Notes: generated by a model from the letters alone, not told the origin. Shown: positions 8,112 through 17,911, numbered from the stretch's first letter. The stretch: 64,000 nt of DNA from Fulvimarina sp039652615 (GCF_039652615.1 NZ_JBDJAC010000006.1:192223-256222); one strand, 5' to 3'. Numbers and translations: made by a program.

Positions 8112-9140
8112 TTAGCGCTCGATTTCGATCAGGATCTCGTTGCGCTTCATGAAGCCCGGCGTCCAGGGCGGATTGTAGAACGCGTATTCCGGATCGCCCT
8201 TCTGGGTCAGGTTGTTGTCCGCCAGATAGTTGTACAGCGTCATCAACTGCTTGGAGGCAAGCGTTGCGTTGAAGTTGCCGCTGAAGCGGATCGCCACCGT
8301 GCGCCGCGCCGGAACTTCCTTCAAGACGACGTCGCTTTGGCCAGGCTGCGGCAGACTCGCCATGGTGTGCTTCTGCGGCATGACGAAACGGATCGCCCAG
8401 CCCTTGGTCTTGCCGGCGGAGTCGGCAAGCTGCTGGAAAACCGGCGTCGTCATCTTGATCGACTTGCCGCCGCGATTCTTGGCCGCGATGTAGTCGTAGA
8501 GCGTTTCGAAGCCTGCCCGGCGTGCCTTCTCGTGATAGCCGCTCTTCACGGTCTCTGCGACGATCATCGCGTCATAGTCGCGGATTTCGACAGTGCCGTC
8601 CTCGCGCACGACCTCGTAACCCGGCTCTTCGGCGCTCTCCTGCACCTTCTTCGTGACGTAATAGGCCGCGCCGATGGCGGCGATCGTGCCGCCAGCGACG
8701 AGAAGCAGCGTCAGCTCCTTGTCACGATGGCTCATGGAGGCGCGGATCTTGTCGAGCCCGCGCTGGGATTCCATGCCGCGCTTGAAGCTCTTGGCGCGCG
8801 GAAGACGCATGTCCGGCAGGGAATTATAAAGGGAAGCGAGGGACCCGCGAGCGCTGTCGTATCCGTCCTCCGAGGCATCACGCAGGGCGCGAACCTGGCG
8901 CTTGGCTTCGGCCCGTGTCGGCGAATACCAGCCTGTCATGAAGTCGGGCAGATAGCGTTCCGAAAAGGTCGGCTCGTGGTGAAACGGGTTTGCATGAACC
9001 AGAGCCCGGCGGGCTCGCTCGGTCCGGCTCGGGCGAGGGTTGTAGCGCGCCGCGAGATCGTGCTCGAGCTCCGACAACCGTTCGCCTATCGAGTGCATGC
9101 TATCGGACAATCCGTCCAGTACGGAACGATCACGGCTCAT
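8112..9140 (-). CDS. SOUL-type heme-binding family protein with membrane segment
   Basis: 342 residues. The N-terminal ~140 are charged and mostly helical (no known domain), residues 143-162 form a single hydrophobic segment (LTLLLVAGGTIAAIGAAYYV), and the C-terminal ~170 match the SOUL/HBP beta-barrel family: YEVVREDGTVEIRDYD, then MTTPVFQQ and a closing YNPPWTPGFMKRNEILIEI. SOUL proteins bind heme or small hydrophobic ligands; bacterial functions are mostly unknown. The membrane segment would anchor the domain. I use ATG at 9140, preceded by GCAGGAG, rather than an 81-codon upstream extension that has no ribosome site. Paired changes of stem in the repeat downstream suggest no link with the next gene. 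Confidence 0.8.
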   Translation of the reverse strand: MSRDRSVLDGLSDSMHSIGERLSELEHDLAARYNPRPSRTERARRALVHANPFHHEPTFSERYLPDFMTGWYSPTRAEAKRQVRALRDASEDGYDSARGSLASLYNSLPDMRLPRAKSFKRGMESQRGLDKIRASMSHRDKELTLLLVAGGTIAAIGAAYYVTKKVQESAEEPGYEVVREDGTVEIRDYDAMIVAETVKSGYHEKARRAGFETLYDYIAAKNRGGKSIKMTTPVFQQLADSAGKTKGWAIRFVMPQKHTMASLPQPGQSDVVLKEVPARRTVAIRFSGNFNATLASKQLMTLYNYLADNNLTQKGDPEYAFYNPPWTPGFMKRNEILIEIER

Positions 9141-9372
9141 GGGATACTCCTGCTGGTATTCTCGAGAAATCGGGGAGGGCCATGCAGGCGCACGAAGCGC
9201 GTTTGACGGCCCATCTTTCACCGCCAACGTGAAGCGACTGGACTTGGTTGCGCCGCAACGTCGATTCTGCGGGGCGCGAGCGCAAAAATTTGTGTCGCCG
9301 GCCGGCTCGACTGGGGAGGCTTCACCGCTGCGCCACTGCGCGGTTCTTTCAAAATCCCATAAAAGTTTCTCG

Positions 9373-9480
9373 TGCTGTAGCAACTTTGCAGCATGTGGCG
9401 CATTCTAGGGTATCAGGTTTTTCATGACCTGATACTCCAGCCAAAACTTTATAGGCGGCCCTGTGCCGCCTCTTTTTTTT
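9373..9480 (+). ncRNA. Candidate small RNA with three hairpins and an intrinsic terminator
   Basis: No reading frame with a ribosome site occupies this part of the 463-bp gap 9141-9603. On the plus strand there are three successive hairpins: TGCTG/CAGCA (9373-9393), GTATCAGG/CCTGATAC (9410-9435) and AGGCGGC/GCCGCCT (9453-9471). The last is followed by CT8, a model rho-independent terminator. No plus-strand gene ends here, so the terminator needs its own transcript. The 5' end is uncertain; a start around 9340-9375 is likely. No Rfam family was recognised. Confidence 0.55.
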
Positions 9481-9603
9481 GCCGATTGCTCGGAGCGGCA
9501 CCGGCTTGCGGCCGCTTGGCGCGGTCCGGCGCTTGCGGTCTCGTCTTAACATCGATGCGCGCCAGATGACCGCTCTCCGAAGACCATTCCGAGGAGAACC
9601 GTC

Positions 9604-10230
9604 ATGTCCGAAAAGCCCGACTGGTACGACGATCTCAGCGGAACGCTCGACAATGCGCTGGCGGAACTGAGCGCGGCGGTCTCGGATCGCGGGCATGGGT
9701 TCAGGACGTTTACGATTGCGTCCATCGATCGGAGTGGCGCACCAAGCGCCCGGATCGTCGTCCTGCGTGCCGTCGATCCCAGGAATTCACAGCTTCGCTT
9801 TCATACGGATCTCCGCTCTCACAAGGTGAGCGAGCTTTCCGAAGACGACCGGGTCTCTCTGGTGTTCTACGACAAGGATAGAAAGCTGCAGCTTCGCGTG
9901 AGCGGACGGGCTGTCGTGAAATCCATTGGCGATGGCGACGATCTCGCAGCGCGCGCCTTCGAGGCGTCCCAGCCCATGAGCCGAAAATGCTACCGCGTCG
10001 AGCCGGGATCCGGTGCGCTGATCGATCAGCCGGACGGCTATGCCCATGCCGGGGTCTCGGATCGAGACGACGGCGACATCGCCGCCGATCCCGGCGCAGA
10101 GCACTTCGCGGCCGTCGTGGTGACCTTCGAGCGGGTCGAGGTGCTTTATCTCGCCAGTGAAGGCCATCGCCGTTCCCGATTCGACCGGAATGACGATGGC
10201 GCTTTCGAAGGCGTCTGGCTCACGCCCTGA
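9604..10230 (+). CDS. Pyridoxamine 5'-phosphate oxidase-like FMN-binding protein
   Basis: A 208-residue protein of the PNPOx-like split-barrel fold. RTFTIASIDRSGAPSARIVVLRAVD, then FHTDLRSHKV and SLVFYDKDRKLQLRVSGRA, match the FMN-binding core of the general-stress/pyridoxamine-oxidase group. It is shorter and lacks the typical C-terminal R-x-x-E-x-W-x-x-R-L-H-D motif of true PdxH, so the vitamin B6 oxidase role is unlikely. Members of this group bind FMN or F420 or act as stress proteins. ATG at 9604 has GAGGAG upstream. It is convergent with metC. Family likely, reaction unknown. Confidence 0.78.
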   Translation: MSEKPDWYDDLSGTLDNALAELSAAVSDRGHGFRTFTIASIDRSGAPSARIVVLRAVDPRNSQLRFHTDLRSHKVSELSEDDRVSLVFYDKDRKLQLRVSGRAVVKSIGDGDDLAARAFEASQPMSRKCYRVEPGSGALIDQPDGYAHAGVSDRDDGDIAADPGAEHFAAVVVTFERVEVLYLASEGHRRSRFDRNDDGAFEGVWLTP

Positions 10231-10245
10231 GGGGCAACCGCGTCC

Positions 10246-11424
10246 TCATTGCGCCAATGCGGCAAAGCCCCGTTCGAGGTCGGCCTTCAGGTCATCGACA
10301 TCCTCAAGACCGATCTGGAGCCGAAGGAGCGAGCCTTCGCCCGGGCCTTTCGCGATGGTGCGGTCGCTGAGGTCGACGACAACGGCAAGACTCTCGTGAC
10401 CGCCCCAGGAATAGCCGAGGCCGAAGAGCGAAAGGGCGTCGAGGAAGCGCCTCGCGGCCTCTCCATCGCCGTTGAGAACGAAGCCGAAGAGGCCCGAGGA
10501 CCCCGAGAACTGCCGCTTGAACGCCTCGTGATCGGGAAAGGAGGGCAGGGCCGGATGAAGGACGGAGAGGACCTCGTCCCGGCCTTCAAGCCATGATGCG
10601 ATGTCGAGCGCGGCCTGCTCGTGGTGCCGCAGGCGAACGCCGAGGGTCTTCATGCCGCGCAGGACAAGCGACACATCGTCGGGATTGGCGTTGATGCCCA
10701 GCGCCGTCTGGGTCTTCAAAAGCTGATCCCAGGTTCTTTCGTTCGCCGATACCGAGCCCATCAGAAGATCGGAATGGCCGCCCGGATACTTGGTCAGCGC
10801 ATGGATCGACATGTCGACGCCGTGTTCGAGCGGACGGAAGAGGAGCGGGGTCGCCCAGGTGTTGTCGAGCATGGTGACCGCGCCGCCAGCACGGGCGGCA
10901 TCCGCGATCGCGCGGACATCCTGCATCTCGAACGTGTTCGAGCCCGGCGCTTCGAGGAAGACGATGGATGTTTCGGGCCGCATCAGATCGGCAATGCCTG
11001 CGCCGATATGGGGGTCGTAATATTCGACGGTGACGTTCATCCGCTCCAGCACCTGGCGGCAGAAGCGCCGGGTCGGGAAATAGACCGAATCGACCACGAG
11101 AACGTGATCCCCCGCAGAGGCGAAGGCGAGGAGCGGCAAGGTGACCGCCGCGAGCCCCGAGGGCACCAGCGCCGTGCCATGCGCGCCTTCCAGCTCGCTG
11201 AGTTGATCCTCGAGAACCTTGGTCGTGGGCGTGCCGGCAAGGCCATAGGAATATTTGAGGTTCTTCCGGTCCTCCATGGCCGCCGTCGATTCGAACAGCA
11301 CCGTCGAACCGCGCACGATGGGCGGATTGACGAAACCGTGCATCGTCATCGGATCGTAGGGCGGGTGAACGAGACGGGTACCGATTCGCTGGGGTGTCGC
11401 GTCGCTTGTCTTGTTTTCGCTCAA
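10246..11424 (-). CDS. metC: Cystathionine beta-lyase
   Basis: PLP enzyme that cleaves cystathionine to homocysteine, pyruvate and ammonia. About 392 residues, typical for the family. SYGLAGTPTTKVLEDQLSELEG and HALTKYPGGHSDLLMGSV mark it; the lysine of HALTKYPGGH (about Lys212) carries PLP. The TP-T-x-x-L-E spacing and GYSWGGHESL fit the MetC branch rather than MetB. No ATG is available; TTG at 11424 has GAG nine bases upstream, while TTG at 11433 is one base from it. Together with metY the window encodes two routes to homocysteine. It is divergent from aapJ, with an inverted repeat between them. Confidence 0.88.
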   Translation of the reverse strand: MSENKTSDATPQRIGTRLVHPPYDPMTMHGFVNPPIVRGSTVLFESTAAMEDRKNLKYSYGLAGTPTTKVLEDQLSELEGAHGTALVPSGLAAVTLPLLAFASAGDHVLVVDSVYFPTRRFCRQVLERMNVTVEYYDPHIGAGIADLMRPETSIVFLEAPGSNTFEMQDVRAIADAARAGGAVTMLDNTWATPLLFRPLEHGVDMSIHALTKYPGGHSDLLMGSVSANERTWDQLLKTQTALGINANPDDVSLVLRGMKTLGVRLRHHEQAALDIASWLEGRDEVLSVLHPALPSFPDHEAFKRQFSGSSGLFGFVLNGDGEAARRFLDALSLFGLGYSWGGHESLAVVVDLSDRTIAKGPGEGSLLRLQIGLEDVDDLKADLERGFAALAQ

Positions 11425-11490
11425 AACGGCCAACTCTTTGCAATTAAGAATAGCATATCCGACGATTCATCGCGTATCGCAGTGCGAAAT

Positions 11491-11517
11491 TTTATGCAGT
11501 AGCTTGACCTGCATAAA
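11491..11517. promoter_or_regulatory. Inverted repeat in the metC-aapJ divergent promoter region
   Basis: TTTATGCAG and CTGCATAAA form an exact 9-bp inverted repeat with a 9-nt spacer, 67 bp upstream of metC and 159 bp upstream of aapJ. Arm length and spacing fit the site of a dimeric helix-turn-helix regulator. It is not followed by a T run, so a terminator is less likely. Confidence 0.5.
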
Positions 11518-11675
11518 TCTTTGCCATGACATGGGCGCCGGACGATGGCTCCAATCTGGGGCGGTGCCGACGATCGGCCAAGCCCCGGTCGAGCATCGTT
11601 GCCAGGACCTGATGTCATCGAACACCGAACGAGTCGATCGAGATTCGATCAAGAAAAACGAACAGGGAAACCCAA

Positions 11676-12695
11676 ATGACCATGAAATTCCTGACTGCGG
11701 CCCTCGGACTGTCTGTCGCGGCCCTCGCGACCTCCGGTGCCCAGGCTCAGACCGTCGACACCGTCAAGGAGCGCGGAACGCTGCGCTGCGGCGTGAACAC
11801 CGGCCTGCCGGGCTTCGCATCGCAGAACGACCAGGGCGAATGGCAGGGCCTCGACGTCGACTACTGCCGCGCCATCGCAACCGCTGTGCTCGGTGATCCG
11901 ACCAAGGTGACCTTCTCGCCGCTCTCGGCCGTGCAGCGCTTCCCGGCCCTGCAAAACAACGAGATCGACGTGCTCGCCCGGAACACGACCTGGACGATGG
12001 ACCGCGACACCGCGCTCGGCCTCGATTTCGCTGGCGTCAACTATTATGACGGCCAGGGCTTCATGGTGAAGAACGACCTTGGCGTGAACTCGGCGCTCGA
12101 GCTGTCCGGCGCCACGGTCTGCGTCCAGTCCGGCACGACGACCGAACTGAACCTTGCCGACTACTTCAAGGCCAACAACATGGATTACAATCCGGTTGTC
12201 ATCGAGTCCCAGTCGGACGTGAACTCCGCCTACGACTCCGGCCGTTGCGACGTTTTGACGACGGATGCCTCGGGCCTTGCCGCCTCACGCCTCGAGATGT
12301 CGAACCCGGACAACAACACCATCCTGCCGGAAATCATCTCGAAAGAGCCGCTTGGCCCTGCCGTTCGCCAGGGTGACGACCAGTGGGCCGACGTCGTGCG
12401 CTGGACCCACTATGCGCTGCTCAACGCCGAGGAAATGGGCATCACCCAGGACAACGTCGATGAAATGAAGCAGTCGGAGAATCCTGATGTGCGCCGTCTT
12501 CTCGGCGAGGATCAGGACTTCGGCGCGCCGCTCGGTCTGCCGAAGGACTGGGCCGCACAGGTCATCTCGGCCGTCGGCAACTATGGCGAGATCTTCGAGC
12601 GCAATATCGGCGTCAACACGCCGCTGAAGATCCAGCGCGGCCAGAACGCACTCTGGACCGATGGCGGTCTGCAGTACGGCATGCCGATTCGCTAA
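11676..12695 (+). CDS. aapJ: General L-amino-acid ABC transporter, periplasmic binding protein
   Basis: Binds a wide range of L-amino acids in the periplasm and delivers them to AapQM. 339 residues with a signal peptide (MKFLTAALGLSVAALATSGAQA, cut near residue 24) and the SBP family-3 fold: VKERGTLRCGVNTGLPGFAS, then YYDGQGFMVKNDLG and VCVQSGTTTELNL. The C-terminal extension GLPKDWAAQVISAVGNYGEIFERNIG is typical of AapJ. The start has AGGGA upstream. First gene of aapJQMP. A hairpin in the 139 bp before aapQ probably keeps transcripts of the binding protein more abundant than the rest. Confidence 0.95.
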   Translation: MTMKFLTAALGLSVAALATSGAQAQTVDTVKERGTLRCGVNTGLPGFASQNDQGEWQGLDVDYCRAIATAVLGDPTKVTFSPLSAVQRFPALQNNEIDVLARNTTWTMDRDTALGLDFAGVNYYDGQGFMVKNDLGVNSALELSGATVCVQSGTTTELNLADYFKANNMDYNPVVIESQSDVNSAYDSGRCDVLTTDASGLAASRLEMSNPDNNTILPEIISKEPLGPAVRQGDDQWADVVRWTHYALLNAEEMGITQDNVDEMKQSENPDVRRLLGEDQDFGAPLGLPKDWAAQVISAVGNYGEIFERNIGVNTPLKIQRGQNALWTDGGLQYGMPIR

Positions 12696-12712
12696 GGCAC
12701 CAAGAGCGGAGG

Positions 12713-12731
12713 CGGGCGCGTTTTGCGCCCG
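12713..12731 (+). terminator. Intra-operon hairpin between aapJ and aapQ
   Basis: CGGGCGC/GCGCCCG with a gtttt loop, 17 bp past the aapJ stop and 103 bp before aapQ, without a T run. Expected to act as a partial attenuator or 3' stabiliser, not a full stop. Confidence 0.5.
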
Positions 12732-12834
12732 TACTTCGCCGTCGAGCGTGAAAAGAAGCGGGGTCGACCGGGTTTGGCCGGTCCCGCCCTGACACAACAA
12801 AAATGATAAGAAGCCCTTACCCGAAGAGGTTTGA

Positions 12835-14037
12835 ATGGCTACGGATATCGAGACGTCCGGCGGCGCCCGCGCGTCGTCATCGTCTTCGTCGGGATTGTTG
12901 AACAATCCGGTCTTCCGGTCGATCGCCATCCAGGCGACGCTGATTATCGGGATTGCCCTGTTCGTCTGGTGGCTGGTCGACAACACCTCCCGCAACCTTG
13001 CCCAGGCGAATATCGCGTCCGGCTTCGGCTTTCTTTCCGAGCGCGCCGGTTTCGATATTGGCCAGACACCGATCAGCTATTCCAATTCCTCGACCTACGG
13101 CCATGCGCTTCTGGTCGGTTTGGTGAACACGCTGATCGTCGCGGGCGCGGGCATCGTTTTCGCGACAATCGTCGGCTTCATCATCGGGATCGGCCGGCTG
13201 TCGCAAAACTTCCTCGTCCGGCTTCTCTCGACGGTCTATGTCGAGACCTTCCGGAACATCCCGCCGCTGCTCGTGATCCTGTTCTGGTATTTCGGCGTGA
13301 TTTCCGCGCTCGGCAGTCCGCGCGGCATTCCCGAGAATCCGTTCGGTTTCTACCTGACCAATCGCGGCCTCCAGACGCCGAGCTTCACCTTCGAGGTCCT
13401 TGCCTGGGTGAGTTTCGCTGTCTTCGTCATCGGTGTCGTCGCCGCCATCGTGCTCGCTCGCCGCAACAAGAAGCATCAGCTGAAGACCGGCGATCGCAAG
13501 CCGATGCTGTGGCCGGTCCTTGGCCTCGTCATCGGCCTGCCGGTCATCGCCTTCCTCGTGACCGGTCTTCCGGCAACGATCAACGTTCCGGTGCCCTCGC
13601 GCTTCAACCTTCAGGGCGGCTTCCAGATCAAGCCGGAATTCGTGGCGCTCTTCCTCGCGCTTTCGCTCTACACCGCGGCCTTCATCGCGGAGATCGTGCG
13701 CGCCGGCATCATGTCGGTCTCCAAGGGGCAGACGGAAGCGGCCTCGGCCCTTGGATTGCGCCGCGGAATGACCCTGCGGCTCGTCATCGTGCCCCAGGCC
13801 TTCCGGGTCATCATTCCGCCGCTGACCAGCCAGTATCTCAATCTCATCAAGAACTCCTCGCTGGGCCTTGCCATCGGCTATCCGGAGCTCTTCGCCATCG
13901 GAACCACTGTGCTTAACCAGTCCGGCCAGTCTATCGAGATCATCGTCATCTGCATGGGGATCTATCTCTCCATCAGCATCGCGGTCTCGATCTTCATGAA
14001 CTGGTTCAATTCCAAGATGGCCTTGGCCGAGCGGTAG
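12835..14037 (+). CDS. aapQ: General L-amino-acid ABC transporter, permease AapQ
   Basis: 400-residue inner-membrane permease of the HisMQ type, the usual AapQ length. TM segments begin near residues 30 and 83, and the cytoplasmic EAA loop is EIVRAGIMSVSKGQTEAASALGL around residues 286-308, the site for AapP. The loop of about 90 residues between TM segments (near residues 160-260) is a feature of AapQ. ATG follows GAAGAGG. It ends 12 bp before aapM, so they are translated from one message. Confidence 0.94.
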   Translation: MATDIETSGGARASSSSSSGLLNNPVFRSIAIQATLIIGIALFVWWLVDNTSRNLAQANIASGFGFLSERAGFDIGQTPISYSNSSTYGHALLVGLVNTLIVAGAGIVFATIVGFIIGIGRLSQNFLVRLLSTVYVETFRNIPPLLVILFWYFGVISALGSPRGIPENPFGFYLTNRGLQTPSFTFEVLAWVSFAVFVIGVVAAIVLARRNKKHQLKTGDRKPMLWPVLGLVIGLPVIAFLVTGLPATINVPVPSRFNLQGGFQIKPEFVALFLALSLYTAAFIAEIVRAGIMSVSKGQTEAASALGLRRGMTLRLVIVPQAFRVIIPPLTSQYLNLIKNSSLGLAIGYPELFAIGTTVLNQSGQSIEIIVICMGIYLSISIAVSIFMNWFNSKMALAER

Positions 14038-14049
14038 AAAGTCCGATCC

Positions 14050-15543
14050 ATGCAGGAACACGCCAACGCTTACGTCTCGACCAAGGAACTGCCGCAGCTC
14101 CCGCCGCCGGAAAGCGACGCCGGTCCCATCGCAGTGCTTCGCAAGAACCTCTTCGCGACCCCGATCGACACGATCCTGACGCTCGTCTGCGCCAGCTTCA
14201 TCGTCTGGGCTGGCTGGCAGGTCTTCACCTTCGTCTGGCTCGACGCCGTTTTCCAGGGCTCCGACCGTGAGGCCTGTCTCGTCGAAGGCGGCGGCCACGG
14301 CGGCGCCTGCTGGGCCTTCGTCGAGGCGAAGTTCGGTCAATTCATCTACGGCACCTATCCTTTGGCCGAACGCTGGCGGGTCGATACCGTCTTCGTGCTC
14401 CTGGCGGTTCTCGTCGCCGGGCTGCTGATCCCGAAAGTGCCCTACAAGAAGATCAATGCGATCCTGCTCTTCGCAGTCTTCCCGGTCGCGACGCTGGTTC
14501 TCCTGACCGGCGGAGAGTTCAACATGGCCGGTGGCGCGATCGCTCTCGTCTTCGTCCTCGCCGCCGCTGCTACCCTGAGCGCCGTCGGGTCGGTGCCTCG
14601 CATCAGCTTTTCGCGCATCGAAATGCGGATTGCGACCTGGTTCCTCCTTGGCGCCCTCGCATTGATGCTGCTCGCGATCGTGCTCGATTGGGGTTCCGTC
14701 GAGATTTTGGGTTTCTCGTTCAGCTATTTCACCCTGATCGCCTTCTTCGGCGCACTCGGTGCGATCGGCCTTGCGATCATGGTCGGCTTCGGCTCCGGTC
14801 AGGCGACGATCGGAAGCATGGTGACGCCGGCCATCGTCGCGATCCTCTTCATTTTCGCGATGACGGCGGATTTCGGCCTGCGCCATGTGTCGACTCATCT
14901 TTGGGGCGGGCTGATGCTGACGCTCGTCGTCGCTCTCTCGGGCATCGCTGCCTCCCTTCCACTAGGCGTGCTGCTTGCGCTCGGACGTCGTTCGGATATG
15001 CCGGCGGTGCGGCTGATCTGCGTGATCTTCATCGAGTTCTGGCGCGGTGTTCCCCTGATCACCGTGCTCTTCATGGCGACGTTCATGCTGCCGCTGTTCA
15101 TGCCGGAGGGCGTGAATTTCAACTCGCTCCTGAGGGCCCTCGTCGGCGTCGCGCTGTTCGCGTCCGCCTACATGGCCGAGGTCATCCGTGGCGGTCTGCA
15201 GGCGATCCCGAAAGGGCAGTATGAAGGCGCCGATGCCATGGCGCTCAGCTACTGGCAGAAGACCCGGCTGATCATCCTCCCCCAGGCTTTGAAGATCGTC
15301 ATTCCCGGCATCGTCAACACCTTCATCGGCCTCTTCAAGGATACCTCGCTCGTCTACATCATCGGCCTTGCCGATCTCCTCGGCACGGTTAAGCGCGGCT
15401 TTGCCGATCCGAACTGGATCACGCCGACGACGCCCGCGACGGGGCTTCTCTTCGCCGCCATCGTCTACTGGTGCTTCTGCTTCGGCATGTCGCGCTACTC
15501 GATCTTCGTCGAGCGCCGTCTCGACACCGGACACAAACGATAA
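14050..15543 (+). CDS. aapM: General L-amino-acid ABC transporter, permease AapM, long form
   Basis: Partner permease of AapQ. The C-terminal 230 residues hold the HisMQ transmembrane domain with the EAA loop EVIRGGLQAIPKGQYEGADAM. At 497 residues it is roughly 110 longer than the ~385-residue AapM I know from rhizobia. The extra length is in hydrophobic segments between residues 115 and 290, which read as additional TM helices before the conserved domain. No frameshift or repeat explains this, so it is likely a lineage-specific form. It overlaps neither neighbour, and aapP follows 13 bp later. Confidence 0.92.
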   Translation: MQEHANAYVSTKELPQLPPPESDAGPIAVLRKNLFATPIDTILTLVCASFIVWAGWQVFTFVWLDAVFQGSDREACLVEGGGHGGACWAFVEAKFGQFIYGTYPLAERWRVDTVFVLLAVLVAGLLIPKVPYKKINAILLFAVFPVATLVLLTGGEFNMAGGAIALVFVLAAAATLSAVGSVPRISFSRIEMRIATWFLLGALALMLLAIVLDWGSVEILGFSFSYFTLIAFFGALGAIGLAIMVGFGSGQATIGSMVTPAIVAILFIFAMTADFGLRHVSTHLWGGLMLTLVVALSGIAASLPLGVLLALGRRSDMPAVRLICVIFIEFWRGVPLITVLFMATFMLPLFMPEGVNFNSLLRALVGVALFASAYMAEVIRGGLQAIPKGQYEGADAMALSYWQKTRLIILPQALKIVIPGIVNTFIGLFKDTSLVYIIGLADLLGTVKRGFADPNWITPTTPATGLLFAAIVYWCFCFGMSRYSIFVERRLDTGHKR

Positions 15544-15556
15544 GGACCCGACCTCA

Positions 15557-16345
<789 letters not shown>

Positions 16346-16555
16346 TCGTGCGTCCACATGTCTGAGCCGGGCGGCGTAACGGATCCCGGCAAGCGTTGGC
16401 CGAACCCGGGCCGACGCTTGGAGCTGTATGCCTGAACGTCAGGCGTCGTTGGCGGGAGAACCGTGTATCCGGCTAAATTCGCCGGAACGCCAGATCACGT
16501 TTCACGTTACCAGAGCGGGACGCCGCATGAGTACGCATTTCCGTGCTCCAGGGAC

Positions 16556-17761
16556 ATGACTTTGGCAAAAAAACAAGAAAAAGCAGCTGGCGACGGTTCC
16601 GGCTCGGCAACGGCGATTGGGCTTTTGGCGAGCCAATCGTTCGAGACTGGTCCGCGCTGGGCCGTGATCGGCATATTCTTCATGATGCTCTTCGGCGGGC
16701 TCTACCTCACGGCGAGCTTCGTCCTGCCTGTGATCGTCGCTCTGCTCTTCGCTCTCGTGATGAGCCCGATCGTGCGCTTCCTGCGGCGCCGGCTCAAGAT
16801 CTGGGAGCCGGTCTCCGCCTTTTTCCTCGTGATTGGGTCTCTGGCGCTCCTCACGTTCGGCTTTTACATGCTGAGCGATCCGATCACGAAGATCATTACC
16901 AACGCGCCGGACTATGCCCGGGCCGTCGATCGGGAGATTCGAACCGTCCAGGCCCGCTTCGAGCGCCTTCAGGAAGCGAGTGAGTCCGTTGGAACCGGAG
17001 ATGGCGAGGATGCCACCGATAAATTGCCGCCATCGCCCTTCGGCCAGCCTCCGCAGCAGAATAGCGATGGTCCGCAGGAAGTCGTCGTCAAGAATCCCGG
17101 GCTGATCGACAACGCGACGAACGAACTGCCTGCGATCATCGCGTCTATCGTCTTCGCACTGGTGTTTCTGTTCTTCCTGCTGGCCTCCGGCGACATGTTC
17201 TATGCCAAGCTCGTGCGGCTCATGCCGACGCTGTCCGACAAGAAGCGCGCGCTCCACATCGCCCACGATATCGAGCGTGAACTGTCGCGCTACTTCCTGA
17301 CGATCACGATCATCAACACAGGTCTCGGCATCGCGATCGGAACGGGCCTCTGGTATGTCGGCATGCCGACCCCGGTGGTTTTCGGCGCGCTCGCCACGCT
17401 TCTCAACTTCATCCCCTATCTTGGTGCTCTCTTCGGCATGGCGCTCGTCGGCGTGATCGCGCTCGCCGAATTTGGCAGCCTCGGCAATGCGGCCATTCCC
17501 GTTCTGGTCTACCTTGCCTGTACCACCGTCGAGGGGCAGTTCGTGACGCCGACGATCGTCGGGCGCAGACTGCAGATGAATGCGGCCGCCGTCTTCCTCT
17601 CGGTCGCCTTCTGGGGCTGGATCTGGGGGGTCCTCGGCATGTTCCTCGCCGTACCCCTGATGGTGGCGATCAAGGTCTTTGCGACCTACACCGAAAGCCT
17701 GTCGCCGCTGGGTGCGTTCCTGTCCGGCGAAGACACCCCGCATGAGGAAGACGACGAGTGA
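16556..17761 (+). CDS. AI-2E-family (TerC/UPF0118-type) membrane transporter
   Basis: About 401 residues with hydrophobic segments near 35-75, 95-112 and six more in the second half, as in the AI-2E family of permeases. The conserved C-terminal stretch is GALFGMALVGVIALAEFG, then FVTPTIVGRRLQMNAAAVFL. Members export autoinducer-2 (TqsA), other small molecules or sodium, so the substrate is open. A hydrophilic insertion of about 50 residues (GDGEDATDKLPPSPFGQPPQQ) lies between the first and second halves. I start at ATG 16556 (CAGGG upstream); GTG at 16463 with GGGAG is also possible and would add 31 residues. A terminator follows at 17887. Confidence 0.82.
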   Translation: MTLAKKQEKAAGDGSGSATAIGLLASQSFETGPRWAVIGIFFMMLFGGLYLTASFVLPVIVALLFALVMSPIVRFLRRRLKIWEPVSAFFLVIGSLALLTFGFYMLSDPITKIITNAPDYARAVDREIRTVQARFERLQEASESVGTGDGEDATDKLPPSPFGQPPQQNSDGPQEVVVKNPGLIDNATNELPAIIASIVFALVFLFFLLASGDMFYAKLVRLMPTLSDKKRALHIAHDIERELSRYFLTITIINTGLGIAIGTGLWYVGMPTPVVFGALATLLNFIPYLGALFGMALVGVIALAEFGSLGNAAIPVLVYLACTTVEGQFVTPTIVGRRLQMNAAAVFLSVAFWGWIWGVLGMFLAVPLMVAIKVFATYTESLSPLGAFLSGEDTPHEEDDE

Positions 17762-17886
17762 GCGCTGATACGACTTCCGTCTGATCGCCTTTGGACAATC
17801 GATGACGCCGATGCGTTCGGCGGCGTGATGCGGAAGCTCTTCAAAAGCAAGTTTCCCTGGACGGGATGCTCACCTCCGCCCAAAAG

Positions 17887-17911
17887 AAAACCGGGCCTGA
17901 GGCCCGGTTTT
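17887..17911. terminator. Bidirectional intrinsic terminator
   Basis: AAAACCGGGCC/GGCCCGGTTTT, a perfect 11-bp stem with a 3-nt loop and A/T runs on both sides. It ends the AI-2E-family gene from the left and the 27-codon gene from the right. Confidence 0.88.

Noticed and set aside
12877..14898. A 673-codon open frame on the minus strand across aapQ and aapM
   Set aside because: It is antisense to two well-supported permease genes, has no ribosome site and gives a charged, repetitive protein, a known effect of GC-rich codon use.
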